From assembly GCA_013365325.1 (NCBI GenBank), contig JABVXV010000291.1, positions 22,501 through 80,118 on the forward strand: 57,618 nt of DNA, given 5' to 3'. The notes below the pieces were generated by a model. The model was not told the DNA's origin and ran no database searches. It saw only the letters and a list, made by a program, of their open reading frames with translations. Made by a program: the position numbers and the translations under genes. Shown piece after piece: positions 39,901 through 50,010 of the stretch (position 1 is the first letter of the stretch; the number at the start of each line of letters is the position of its first letter). The DNA comes from Dipetalonema caudispina. Taxonomy: Eukaryota; Nematoda; Chromadorea; Rhabditida; Onchocercidae.

Positions 39901-40610
39901 TTGAAAGTGCGATTAATTCGAAAAAGAAAAATACTTGCAAAAATTTTGCACTATAAATAATTTAACAATAAAATGAAAATTTCTTTACTGCAATATTTGC
40001 ATTCATCAATTAATAATTAATTGGTTTAATCGAAAAAAAAAAAAACTATTTTTGGAGTCAAATTCAAAATTTTAATTATCATCTTTTTTTTTATCATTAA
40101 AAAAAAAAAGGAAAATATACCATAACCATTTCGTATAACGGTTGGCCGAGGTTGAGGTTTAAGAACAGCTGAACATGACGGTAAACAGCGTACTTCTCGC
40201 TTTTTGAGCGATAAATCCAACGGCTGAAATTAATACTTTTTTTTTTTAAATTTGAACAAATCCTTTTTTTTTTTTTTTAAGAAATATAAAATTTTAGAAA
40301 TTTTATTTGCTACCTTATCATATTGCTCTTCGTCATCATCATCATCAAGATGAACATCGCGAGCTACATCGGTAATCCCAACAACGTCAATATCCGCATC
40401 ACATGGTATGCTATTTAAGTTTATCGTATGATACGGTGGTGGTGGTACAATGGATGAAGAAGTAACAGTACTAGTTACTGGTGGTGATATAATTGTTGAT
40501 GGTATGTAAGATGGTGACATACGAACAGGTATTGTTAGGTTACCTAACGGTAGGTTAATTGATAATGTCGGTGGTTGGGTCATTGGACAACTGTACATCG
40601 CATTTGGCAT
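36982..40610 (-). CDS. VGLL4/Tgi-like Tondu-domain transcriptional cofactor
   Basis: Four exons on the - strand: 40610-40314, 40223-40121, 38045-37869, 37046-36982; 642 nt, 213 residues plus TAA. All junctions are GT-AG with agreeing phases (0, 1, 1). In flies and mammals Tgi/VGLL4 proteins bind TEAD/Scalloped through two Tondu motifs and oppose YAP/Yorkie in the nucleus. Seen here: Pro/Ser/Thr-rich N terminus with PPPPY (residues 56-60), acidic stretch DDDDDEE (89-95), PLDLS (100-104) followed by KKR, Tondu 1 VSEHFRRSL (157-165), and Tondu 2 VEDHFRKALG (193-202) only 11 residues from the end. Human VGLL4 has VEEHFRRSLG and VDDHFAKALG at equivalent places and a similar overall layout, though it is longer (near 290 residues). 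The ATG at 40610 is directly preceded by an in-frame TAG, so the ORF cannot extend upstream without another exon. Partner proteins (a TEAD such as EGL-44, YAP-1) are inferred, not in this window. Confidence 0.9.
38046..40120 (-). other. Intron 2 of the VGLL4-like gene (2.1 kb)
   Basis: The longest intron in the gene. It holds many T or A runs, a short CCGGAA...TTCCGG inverted repeat (39376-39409), and no exon I can support. Donor G|GTATAT at 40120 and acceptor TTTTTAG at 38046. A second in-frame donor (AATG|GTTATG) lies 6 nt upstream in the exon and would remove two residues. Confidence 0.75.
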
Positions 40611-40652
40611 CTAATCTATTCTTCTTCTTTTTTTTTTTTTTCTAACAAATTC

Positions 40653-40663
40653 CTGAAAAAAAA
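40653..40663 (-). promoter_or_regulatory. Strong acceptor TTTTTTTTCAG 42 nt before the VGLL4-like ATG
   Basis: On the - strand, TTTTTTTTCAG|GAATTTG matches the nematode acceptor consensus and sits 42 nt before the ATG. Reading the resulting exon in frame gives TAG immediately before the ATG, so it would be 5' UTR. Best guess is a spliced-leader (SL1) addition site; a cis-spliced 5' UTR exon is the alternative. Confidence 0.5.
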
Positions 40664-40948
40664 TTTTTTTTTTCTTTTTTTTTTTTTTGAAAACTTTCAA
40701 ATTCAAGTATTATTTTATTACTAATGCACATTGAAAGTTATTTAAAAAATTTTCAAATTCTGATTTCAATAATATATTTTCATACATCGAGCATTGTTAC
40801 ATCCAAGCAAACATCTTTACAAAATGATTGGTACGGATTGATTGTAAAATAATGAACGCTTTTCTCCGTATTATTGTAATTTTTTTCTTTTTGCAAAAAA
40901 AAAGGACTGCTTTAAATTGTAGAAATTAAAATTAATTTTTCATATTTA

Positions 40949-41092
40949 CTTATATCTAATACAACTATTATTCATACAAAAATCATTCAATGATGAAATG
41001 ATACAACTATTCAGTGATGTTATATAATCATCGTTGGATTGAAATTTCGAATTCTGTTGTACAAATGATGCATTAACAACAAAAAGTACCAT
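40949..41092 (-). CDS. Weak candidate for a small secreted-protein exon
   Basis: On the - strand an ATG at 41092 opens an ORF of 48 codons beginning MVLFVVNASFVQQN, which could be a short signal peptide, followed by a polar tail with three Cys and no homology I recognise. The frame is open further upstream to an AG (AAATAG|TTGCATCC near 41140), and the 3' end has a donor-like AA|GTAAAT just before the stop, so the block looks exon-like. Joining it to the acceptor at 40652 does not give the VGLL4-like frame. It may be chance. Treat it as hypothetical. Confidence 0.18.
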
Positions 41093-41140
41093 AATCAGCA
41101 CGCTTATTTCTTCATTCAATGAAATGTAAAAGGGATGCAA

Positions 41141-41940
41141 CTATTTCAATTAATTAATTTAATCCATCTACTGTTAATTACACTGTCAATAATGGGTGCA
41201 AAATATGTCAAAAATAAGAAAAAAGGAAATTTAGGGATTAAGTTAAATGAACTGATTGGTAATAAATTATAATCATAAGCCAAAATAGATAGTTTATTAA
41301 AAGGGTAAATCATTTTTTTTAAAGCTTAATATTGACAGCATAGTCTCTGTGATTTGTTAACTAAATTTCGATCATCAATATATCTATAATAAATATTCAC
41401 TTGAACAATTGGCTATTTTGAAACGTTAGAAGGTTTAAATTTTAATTTTACGAAACTGCTCATATTTCTCATGTTGCACTTTCCACAAATTTTCCTGATG
41501 AATCAAACATTTTAAAAATTCGAAAAATTGTGCTGCATTCTGATCTTTGCTCATCAATTTTCGAAACTTACAAAAACCTTTTCGAAAAAAAGGAAAGAAA
41601 AAAGACAACTGAAAGTTCGAAAAAAGGAGAAAAATACAATTTCATGAAAAATTCAAATTAGGATAAGGTTTAAGAAAATATCGAAAAATTAGTAATTTGA
41701 CAAAAAGTTAGAATGGAATGTAATATGAGGTAATAAAATGAATTGAAGAAGGGAAAATTTGAAAGAGGATGAAAAGGAACTGAGGCAATAATGAAGATGG
41801 TATTTGAGATTCATGCTTGATGATGATAGATGAAACCTTGACAACTTTAACAACGGTAAAAAAAAAAAAAAAAAAAAAAATTAAGGATAACAAAGGTCAA
41901 TATAACAACGTAGAAGGAAATCAAAAATTACACATTTAAC
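41141..41940. other. Non-coding stretch, nothing recognised
   Basis: AT-rich DNA with an A run at 41860-41880 and scattered purine-rich text; no believable ORF or RNA gene. Confidence 0.6.
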
Positions 41941-41979
41941 GTTGAAAATTCTACAAATAAAATCCATTTCCTTCTGGCA

Positions 41980-42540
41980 GGTGAAAGGTTAAGATCAGGC
42001 AGATATTGCCTGAAACTTTACCGGAAGCGAAAGCATGAATTTCTCTCGGAGAATGTTGACACCACGATAGATGCCATGGATGAAATGGATGAATGGATAG
42101 ATGGATAGATGGATGGATGGATGGATGGATGGATGGATGAATAGATAGACAGATGGATGGCATTTTGGCGTTTTGCGGAGAAAACGGAGAGAGAGCTGGA
42201 TGGAATGCAGGCCGCGATTGTCGTTGCAAAACTGGAATTTGCAAATTTGAAGTATTTGAACGTTTGTAGTCTTCGTGCCATCGTTCTCCCCCATGTCGTT
42301 TTCACAACAATCATTCCACTTCTTCCTTCCACCCCCCCCCCCCCTTCCCTTACTTCCGATCCGGCCTACTCATACATAATTCCTTCTTTCTCTCCCTTTT
42401 CCCCATTTTTCACCCGTGTCCAAACTATACTGTATCCCTTCCCGTTGTTCCGTGATATTAACATGGATGAAAATATGGCGTAGAGGGAAATGGGAACAGG
42501 ATAAGACGGATATATGCATTAACCTGTAGAAGGGATCAGC
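41980..42540. promoter_or_regulatory. GC-richer island with GGAT repeat, 1.4 kb upstream of the VGLL4-like gene
   Basis: This 560-nt block is visibly richer in G+C than anything around it. It contains a hairpin (41987-42022), a (GGAT)n array (42074-42160), a run of 13 C (42332-42344) and pyrimidine-rich text to 42450. ORFs on both strands pass through it but are repeat-driven (poly Ser-Ile-His-Pro) and match nothing I know. Position suggests a distal promoter or enhancer of the VGLL4-like gene, or an unspotted 5' UTR exon. Confidence 0.35.
42074..42160 (+). repeat. (GGAT)n minisatellite
   Basis: A pure GGAT core at about 42109-42138 is flanked by degenerate GGATGAAT, GGATAGAT and GACAGATGGAT variants. 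Confidence 0.9.
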
Positions 42541-42560
42541 AATGAATCGTTCATTTTTCA

Positions 42561-44690
42561 ATTGTTAATTTCAATATATCTCTTCTATTCTAATAAATTA
42601 TTTAAAACATTTTTTTTTCTACCATATCGTAAAGTTAATAAATTTACTTAATATATGAAAAAGAAAATTAAGTTAAATTATAAAAAAGTGCAATGACTAA
42701 AGCTAATGGTAGTTTGAAAATGTTTTTAACTAATTATAATTAATTATTATTATTATTATTTTTTTTTTTCTTTTTGAAAAGAGAATATAGTAAGGATTAC
42801 AAATAATGGTAACATTTCCTGTGAAAAGTTATTGTTTGATATTAATCGATTAAGTATAAACAAATTTTTTACTAATTATAATGAATTACTTGCCTTTATG
42901 AGTTATACTTCCTTTACTTTTTTAAATTTTTGATTTTCTTAATTTAATTCACTTACTAACAGTTGTGATTGTTAACAGAAATGACTGGTTGAAATAATAT
43001 CATAATCAGAATTTTTTTTTCTTTTTTTTTTTTTTTTTTTGACATAATTGTATTTATTCTATTAAAATCGTAGATAACGAGGGTTGTAATATTGTTAACA
43101 AATCAGTAAAGGATCATTTATGAAAATGATAATGATTACGTTAGAAGATGCATTGCAACAAAAATGGATATCGGAACAGGTGATTGAAGATGAAGAAATT
43201 AATGGGTATTATCTCTTCAACACTGTCAACATTTCTGGAATGAGAATGACCTTTAAAAGGAGAAAAAAAAAAAAAAAAAAAAAAGAATAATAATAATAAC
43301 ATGACATAATATCCAACCGTTGAACTCATTTTATTTTATTTAAGCATTCATCCATATTATATAAACTGATTATTTTAATATGTTCCCGATTTCCTCTTCC
43401 GGAGATATATGAGCTATAAAAAATTTCAATAAGTAAAATTAGAACAGGATATATTTTTAATTAGATAAGAAGAAGCTCGAATAAACATTACTATTTTTAA
43501 TTTTTTGATGAACGGATTAAAAATTCAAAGAGATTTAAGAAGAATTAAAAAGAAGAAGAATGGAAAGTAAGAATGATCAAATTCACAAAGCAATGCTAAT
43601 ATTTCAAAAGAATGTAATTATAGATAAAAAGTATACAATAGGTAAGGTGTATCAGCAGGTGGAAAAAAAATTGTTTGATATATTTGATACATAATTTACC
43701 GCTATGGCTTAATAACAATGCAAAATATGTGCAAACCGTGAATGAACACGTGTGCATGTACGTGTTAGTATTAATTGTTTGCGTATCTGTGCATCTATAA
43801 ATAAATAAATAAATAAATAAATAAGTAAATAAACAAAACTATACATATAGACACATATATTTATACTTACATATGATATGCTTAAATTGAAAGTTTCAAT
43901 AATTAGCTGATTACTTTACTCATAAATAACCATAGTCAACGTGATGATCAGAAACCTGTGGATAGTACGAATATGTTGCAGATAAATCCAAAAATGCACA
44001 CAAATACGGACATTCACTTATCATGTCGTTATCACGACGATCAGTTAATACCACTCACAGCAATAACCATCAAAATTAGGGCAACTTTAGTGCTTATGAC
44101 GAATATTGGCTGTCATACTATCATCATTGCATATCAAAATCACCCTACGATGAACCATGAAATGAGGATGTTGATTGATTGACTGATTGGAGTGATATAT
44201 GGAGACGTTATTTATACAACTTATCAAATATTTTTACATCAAAATGATAAAAATTTAAATCAGAATTAAATCTGAGAAAAAAAAAAAAGTGACGAAAAAA
44301 TATTCTTTATACTATTTATTTTAATGATCCATTTCAAATCATAATTTTCAAAACTTTCTCATACAAAATTTATTTGAAATTTAATCCGTACCTAGGTTAC
44401 ACTATCATTATTATCATTGTTAAACGCATCTTTTGTATGGCTTATCAGAGTTATATTCTAAACAAACGATTTCGATATTCTATCATATAACTTTCTGATA
44501 ATTATTATAAATGTATTAAGTATTATTGTCTTTACATATAAAAGGTTAAATAATGTAACATTCATACTAATTTAGAGCACAGTATAAATATTATTGGAAA
44601 TTTATATAAACAATAATAAAATATTACTTATCATTTAGTATACAAATAATAATAAATTGATATATTTTTAAAACTATTAAAATTTAAATG
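42561..44690. other. Non-coding stretch, nothing firm
   Basis: AT-rich, with T runs (for example 43011-43040), an A run (43264-43284), an (AAAT)n array near 43799-43835 and an inverted repeat over a CACGTG core (43745-43766). An ORF at 43958-44182 (74 codons) has no recognisable features. Confidence 0.55.
43799..43835 (+). repeat. (AAAT)n microsatellite
   Basis: About eight AAAT units, with a GTAAAT interruption. Confidence 0.85.
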
Positions 44691-44698
44691 ATATGAAC

Positions 44699-44699
<1 letters not shown>

Positions 44700-44779
<80 letters not shown>
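44700..44779. repeat. A43/T37 homopolymer palindrome
   Basis: A run of 43 A is followed directly by 37 T, making a perfect inverted repeat with no spacer. It could form a cruciform, mark an inserted element flanked by poly(A), or be an assembly or scaffolding artefact. Confidence 0.95.
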
Positions 44780-44781
<2 letters not shown>

Positions 44782-44884
44782 CGGTTAGATTTAGGTGCAA
44801 CACTTTAAAGAATGCTTGGAATGACATTCTCTACCAACTAATCATTCCCGAACTGATATATATATATATATATTGTGATAGCGA

Positions 44885-45060
44885 TATTGCACAGTGAGAA
44901 TTGACAACGGTAGTGTTGCTTTCCCCGCCTGTTACACTTTCTCGGTACCATTATCCTTCAACGTTGATCGTCTTCTTCCTTCCTTTCAATAACCCTTTCC
45001 TATTCCCTCTCTCTCTCTCTCTCTCTCCCTCTCTCTCTCTCTCTCTCATTGTCCTTGATG
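44885..45060. promoter_or_regulatory. Pyrimidine-rich island with (CT)n
   Basis: Pyrimidine-rich, GC-richer text (CCCCGCCTG, CTTCTTCCTTCC) runs into a (CT)n array at 45006-45047; on the - strand it reads as GAGA repeats. It resembles promoter-type GA/CT elements, but no gene starts next to it. Confidence 0.3.
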
Positions 45061-46199
45061 GGTTGGAAAAAAAAAAAAAATTTGTTGGAAAAGATAGGAG
45101 ATGAAAAGAGGGAGGGTGAAAAAGATGGGGTGAAGGTGGAAGGTGGAAGGTGGAGAAAAAAAAAAAAGTGGAATATGAGAAATTTGTAAAATTTAAAAAA
45201 TTTTTACGTTTAAATTATAAAATCGAGTTTGTTTGCTCCTTCTTTTTTTTTTTTTTTTCCGTAATTTTTCTCTCTTACTCTTTTAAACTAACGACAATTA
45301 TCAACAAATATTGTCTGGTTGGGTTACACTTCTCTCGAAATCTCTTTCTATTCATCATTTTTGAATAAATTTCCATTTTCTAATTTAATCCTACATCAAC
45401 GGATAGTTTGATGAAGTAATTAACATTATATTTCATATTCTTATTACTTATAATCAAATTAAATCAATATATAATAAATACACTGACAATGAAATGAAAA
45501 ATGATGATGGGAAAATTAAAATTTCAAACAATTTTTAAGAGGGACAATAATTTAGACTTGTACTCTCATCCTGTTACTTACTTCAATAATTAAAATCTGG
45601 AAACAAAATTTGTTCATTCACATATTAATAGTTAAAATTCTAAAACAAAAATTATTTCTAATAAATAATTGTTGTATGCTTCATCAGATAATGTTGCATA
45701 AAATTGAACTGAACTATTTACCAAATATTTCCAATATCGATTTCAAATTTGTACATGACAATAAATAGTCCTAATTTAATTTGTATTGCTTGACAGTATT
45801 TCCGCTGTTCATTATTTTCATTGAATCAGAATAAACAAATTTCCATTCTTCTACCTATTTTTTTTTTAGGTAAGAAAAGAAGAACAATAAAACAAAAAGG
45901 AAAAATCAGAAAAAAAAAAAAAATTAAATATAAACAAAAAGCTTATCATTTGAAATTATACCATCATTTATCATCACATGAAGATTAAACAATTGCATTG
46001 ATAGTATCAATCAGAAAAAGGTGATACATCAAAAAAAAAAAAATTATGATATTATGATTCTATCAGTAGAAAAAAAAAAAAAGTGAATAACACAGTTAAA
46101 ATTTAACGATAAGAGCATTTTGCTAACTTTGCAATGTCCAGTTATAACCTTAGGGCTTGATGTATTCACTGGCACCTATTTGTTCGCCAAAAGTGTAAA
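45061..46199. other. Non-coding stretch, nothing recognised
   Basis: It begins purine-rich (GGTGGAAGGTGG tandem at 45133-45153) and is then ordinary AT-rich DNA with A runs near 45908-45923, 46031-46043 and 46069-46083. Confidence 0.6.
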
Positions 46200-46330
46200 A
46201 TAAAATATGCTTATTAGCATATTATTCCCATATTTTCCAACATTTGTTTCGCATTTCTTCCTCTCTCTCCCTCTCTCTCTCTCTCTCTCTTTCTCTCCCT
46301 CCCTCTATTTCCTTATCCTTCTTTATCAAT
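46200..46330. promoter_or_regulatory. Second pyrimidine-rich island with (CT)n
   Basis: CT-rich block (about 46255-46310) very like the one at 44885-45060, with a similar TTCC-rich lead-in. The two may be a diverged duplication or independent simple-sequence growth. Confidence 0.3.
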
Positions 46331-46787
46331 CTTCACATTATCATTATTTTCAATTTGGCATTTTTTTTTTTTTTTTTTTTGTTTTGGCTGCAAAAATAAA
46401 AATAATGTTAACCAATGTGTTTGATAATTTTCCATGTAACAATTGAAGATAAAATGCTTTCATTAACAATTCATCTTATCATTAAAAGCCAAAAAGTTTG
46501 CGAAATTTGTAAAATTTAAACAGAAATTTACAAAAGTAAACAAAAAAGATCATATTTTGTAAACAAATTTTTTCGTTTATTATTTTACATTTATGCTATG
46601 CCAATGATTAAAATTTATTTTGACAAAGATAGTTAGAAAAGGAATAATTTATTACATTTTCTGGGAGAATTTTAAGGATTTAAAATTAGATTATCTTTTG
46701 AAATAAAATGTAGAAGAAGAATTGTCAAATCAATTACATTTGGAATTTCAACCGTTCGTAATTGCAAAACAAGAAATTAAATGTACA

Positions 46788-46852
46788 CTCTTTCCGGCTC
46801 ATCGCTTCCCTTTACCATATCTAAACGGTAAGAAATGATGAACCGGAAAAAG
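46788..46852. ncRNA. Pre-miRNA-like hairpin candidate
   Basis: Arm 46788-46816 pairs with arm 46827-46852 around a 10-nt loop (ATATCTAAAC). By hand I count about 23 base pairs with three single mismatches, one G-U wobble and a 3-nt bulge near the loop. The paired text includes TTTCCGGCTCATC against GATGAACCGGAAA, which is not simple sequence. Size and shape fit a nematode microRNA precursor. No known miRNA seed is claimed, and strand is undecided because both strands fold. Confidence 0.3.
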
Positions 46853-47559
46853 ATAGAACTATTATATCATTGCTACTTTTAATGAGATTTAATGAATATT
46901 CAGATCACTAAGTTGACACGATAATGGTACAGTGGTAAGTAGTACGAAAAGAACGATGGATCATTGAAGGTAATAAAATAAACACATAAGTTTTCCAAAA
47001 AGATTTGTATAAAAAAAAAAAAAACTGACTTGACTGCTTTTATAATTAAACACAGAGTAGAAATATCTAATCTTCAAGATTATTCATTTCTCGAATGAAA
47101 TTGTCTATACCCGTAATTTAAAACGAAGAATTTGATGAAACTGGAAATAAAATCATCAAATATCTTTCGAGCTTAGAATATTTTCTTTGTAGAAGTTCCG
47201 GTTATTTAACTTTCACAGATGAAGAGAAAGTATCTATTAAATTGTTATAACAAAAAGAAAAAAAAAAAAAAAAAAAAACGAAAAAGAAGTTGCACATATA
47301 ATTGTATGAAATAAAAAGATTGGAAAATATAAGTTTAAATTTTGCAGAATGAAATGATATATCAGTTTATTCAGAATTAGCCTTTTTTTTTTTTTTTCAA
47401 AATTTTCATGGATTTAAATCATTTCACTATTAAATTTCAAATTTCATCTTTCTCAAGTAAAGAATTTCTGGTCGATTATCAATCATCTTATAGCATTTTC
47501 ATATATGTACCATAAATTGATATTAGAATTAAAATAGATGCACTTATGGACGAAATAAT
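46853..47559. other. Non-coding stretch, nothing recognised
   Basis: AT-rich DNA with A runs (47011-47023, 47255-47278) and a T run (47382-47397); no believable ORF. Confidence 0.6.
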
Positions 47560-47562
47560 ACA

Positions 47563-47601
<39 letters not shown>

Positions 47602-47608
47602 ACATACA
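47560..47608 (+). repeat. (CA)n microsatellite
   Basis: About 22 CA units with TA interruptions. Confidence 0.9.
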
Positions 47609-49129
47609 TAGGCATACATTGTATATGCAGGGAAAGTATCGGTTGCCATCTTTTACCTTGTTGTAATAATTCGCTTCCCTCCCTGTCTCCCTCTCCTTGC
47701 TACAATTAGCTGATACTCTTTTGATGGGGATGTGGAGAAGAAGGGAAAAATATAAATTAAATTTAAAAATCATTCTATAATTGATATCAAATGAAATGGG
47801 TAAAGTTGGCAATAAAACAGCGAATTCAGCAGGTAAATCCGGTCATTCATAGCACGATCAATTATAGCTGATGGAAAGGCAAATTTTGATAGCTTTTGAT
47901 TTCGGTTAAATTCTTATTAAAAAAAAAAAAAAAAAGAAATAATAATAATAATCTTTCAATCTGTTTATTATCATTTTCAAATTAAAATTAATTTTTTAAA
48001 GCTTTTCAACAATAAAAAAAAAAGAAGTAATTGGAAAAAAAAGAGCGAAAAAGTTGCCGTTAAAGTTAGTTATTTGCATTTTTCCCCTTCTCTTTTTCAT
48101 GCAAATTTATGGTGTCCCTCATGCCTCACTTTTCATTATTTAGCATCCTAAATTTTTCTCTTTCTTGTTTGATTCACTATTTTTATCACTTTAGAATTAT
48201 TGAGTACATGGATAACTTTTACTTTTTTTTGAAGGAGAAAATAACTGGCGAAACTACTAGGGAAATTTTAACCTTTAGTGATGAATTTTAGTTTGGGCAA
48301 ATTTAATGTTTAGAAAATAATGCTACAAACCAGAAATTAAATTACTTGAATCTTGTAATTCAGATTCTTTTTTTTTTTTTTTTTTTGAATGTTGCCAGTT
48401 TTATGCTCTTTTTTGGCATAATTGAATAAGACTGATACTACGGTTCAATTTCTGTAATCCGACATCAAGTAATGTTTGGTATCCAACTGCATGATCTAGC
48501 GTCCTATTATATTGACGAACTGATAAAGTTTGATAATTTTTAGTTGCAAATCATCGAAAATTCATTCTGAATCTCCGATACTGTCACAATTATACCTTGA
48601 AAAAATTTTTAATTTGGAACTAATTATCGACCTGAAACAGCTAGTAACATTATTGAATATAAAGCCTTTTTAAATTAGCCTAATTCTCAAATTCAATGTT
48701 TCTTCTTCATTGCAATAATTATCAATTCGTCGGATAAATAATCTGTTAAATGTTTCACTGTTATTACTTGTAAGTCGTCAATAGTCCCTTCTTTCAGCAC
48801 TTTTCACATTTATATTTTAAGTGTAAATACACGTAACTCATTCAAAGTACACTGCTTAAGAAAAATTTCGGTAATTTCACTAAATACATTTCATCGAATT
48901 CTGTTCGTCATAAATTATTAGTTGTACGAAATATACTGGTGATATATAGAGCCGAAATGTATGCAATTAGCATTACCATTAATTTGAAATCAATGTGCCA
49001 ATAACAATCGTAACCCGAAATGGATGATCTTACAAGCTTGGTAAAATTAATTAATTGAAAAAACTTGTTTTTTTTTTTCTTTGAAATAGTTTAAAATTGA
49101 CAATTTCACTAGTAAGAAGTTTTTTCTTC

Positions 49130-49161
<32 letters not shown>

Positions 49162-49199
49162 ATTCATAAGAACAGAACGTATTTTATCAACCATACTGT
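47609..49199. other. Non-coding stretch with a short TCCC-rich block
   Basis: A pyrimidine-rich, GC-richer patch at 47665-47700 (CGCTTCCCTCCCTGTCTCCC) recalls the CT islands to its left. The rest is AT-rich with T runs at 48367-48386 and 49135-49157 and no supportable gene. Confidence 0.5.
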
Positions 49200-49215
49200 T
49201 GTATTTATTGTAAGA

Positions 49216-49221
49216 ATGATA

Positions 49222-49271
<50 letters not shown>

Positions 49272-49301
49272 AATGATGATGATGTTAATGATGATGATGA
49301 G
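49216..49301 (+). repeat. (GAT)n microsatellite
   Basis: About 28 GAT units with a few AAT and GTT variants. The - strand reads as poly-Ser in one frame, which explains a Ser-run ORF there. Confidence 0.95.
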
Positions 49302-49744
49302 TTGTTCAGAGATAATTGTATAGAACAGCCACATTTTTGTATTTGTTTTTTATTTCCTTTCATTAATAATGTAAACAATAGCAATTTTTGAAGAAAAATC
49401 ATACAAATTTACGACCATTTCCAATTTCGAACAAATGTAACCAATTGTAGAGTAATCCCAAGATTTTTTTTTTCCATCAATTAATTAAGTTTTGTTCTTA
49501 TCAATTAGTTAATATAAGAGTGGATTAGATCATATAAAGGTATGCTAATCTTACAATAACATCCTAATAATTTGTTAATATAATTGTATTTACAAATGAA
49601 ATAACCAAATATATCAATAACTTCAAGTGTTGTTTTCCGTTTGATATCAAATAATTTGTAAAGAGTAGGAATGGAATGTAGCCAATAGCAATCTGTTCTT
49701 AGAAAATAGTTTTTATCCACTTCAGATCATATCGATATTTGTCC

Positions 49745-49935
49745 TTGAATGATGGACCGACCGGCTGAAGTGTTGTTGTATGGCAAAGAGGACGAGATGT
49801 GACATAAAAGATGCAACAATCGAATTGGATCATATCTATCCGTCTATTCATTCATGCATCCATCAAATCCATCCTACCCATTCCATCCATCGATCAGCCC
49901 CCTTCATTTTCCCTTCCATCCTTTGTACTTCAAGA
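49745..49935. promoter_or_regulatory. GC-richer island with degenerate ATCC repeat
   Basis: A compositionally distinct block (GATGGACCGACCGGCTGAAG at its start) leads into a degenerate CATCCAT/ATTCATC array at 49835-49925. The array is the reverse-complement type of the GGAT array at 42074-42160. No gene or RNA recognised. Confidence 0.3.
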
Positions 49936-50010
49936 AGTGGAAGGTATTTCAAGTATTCATAAATTACTATTAACTGGTGCAACTCCTCACAATTTTCCTC
50001 CCATTTTTCT

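Noticed and set aside
41951..42332. Three overlapping - strand ORFs with Ser-Ile-His-Pro repeats
   Set aside because: They are the three reading frames of the GGAT minisatellite, which contains no stop in any frame.
42157..42483. 108-codon + strand ORF in the GC island
   Set aside because: No recognisable family and a Pro run made by the C13 tract; opposite strand is equally open. Kept only as part of the island.
43958..44182. 74-codon + strand ORF
   Set aside because: No motif, no clear splice or poly(A) context; length is within chance.
47483..47812. 109-codon - strand ORF with Cys-Val repeats
   Set aside because: The repeat part is the (CA)n microsatellite; nothing else is recognisable.
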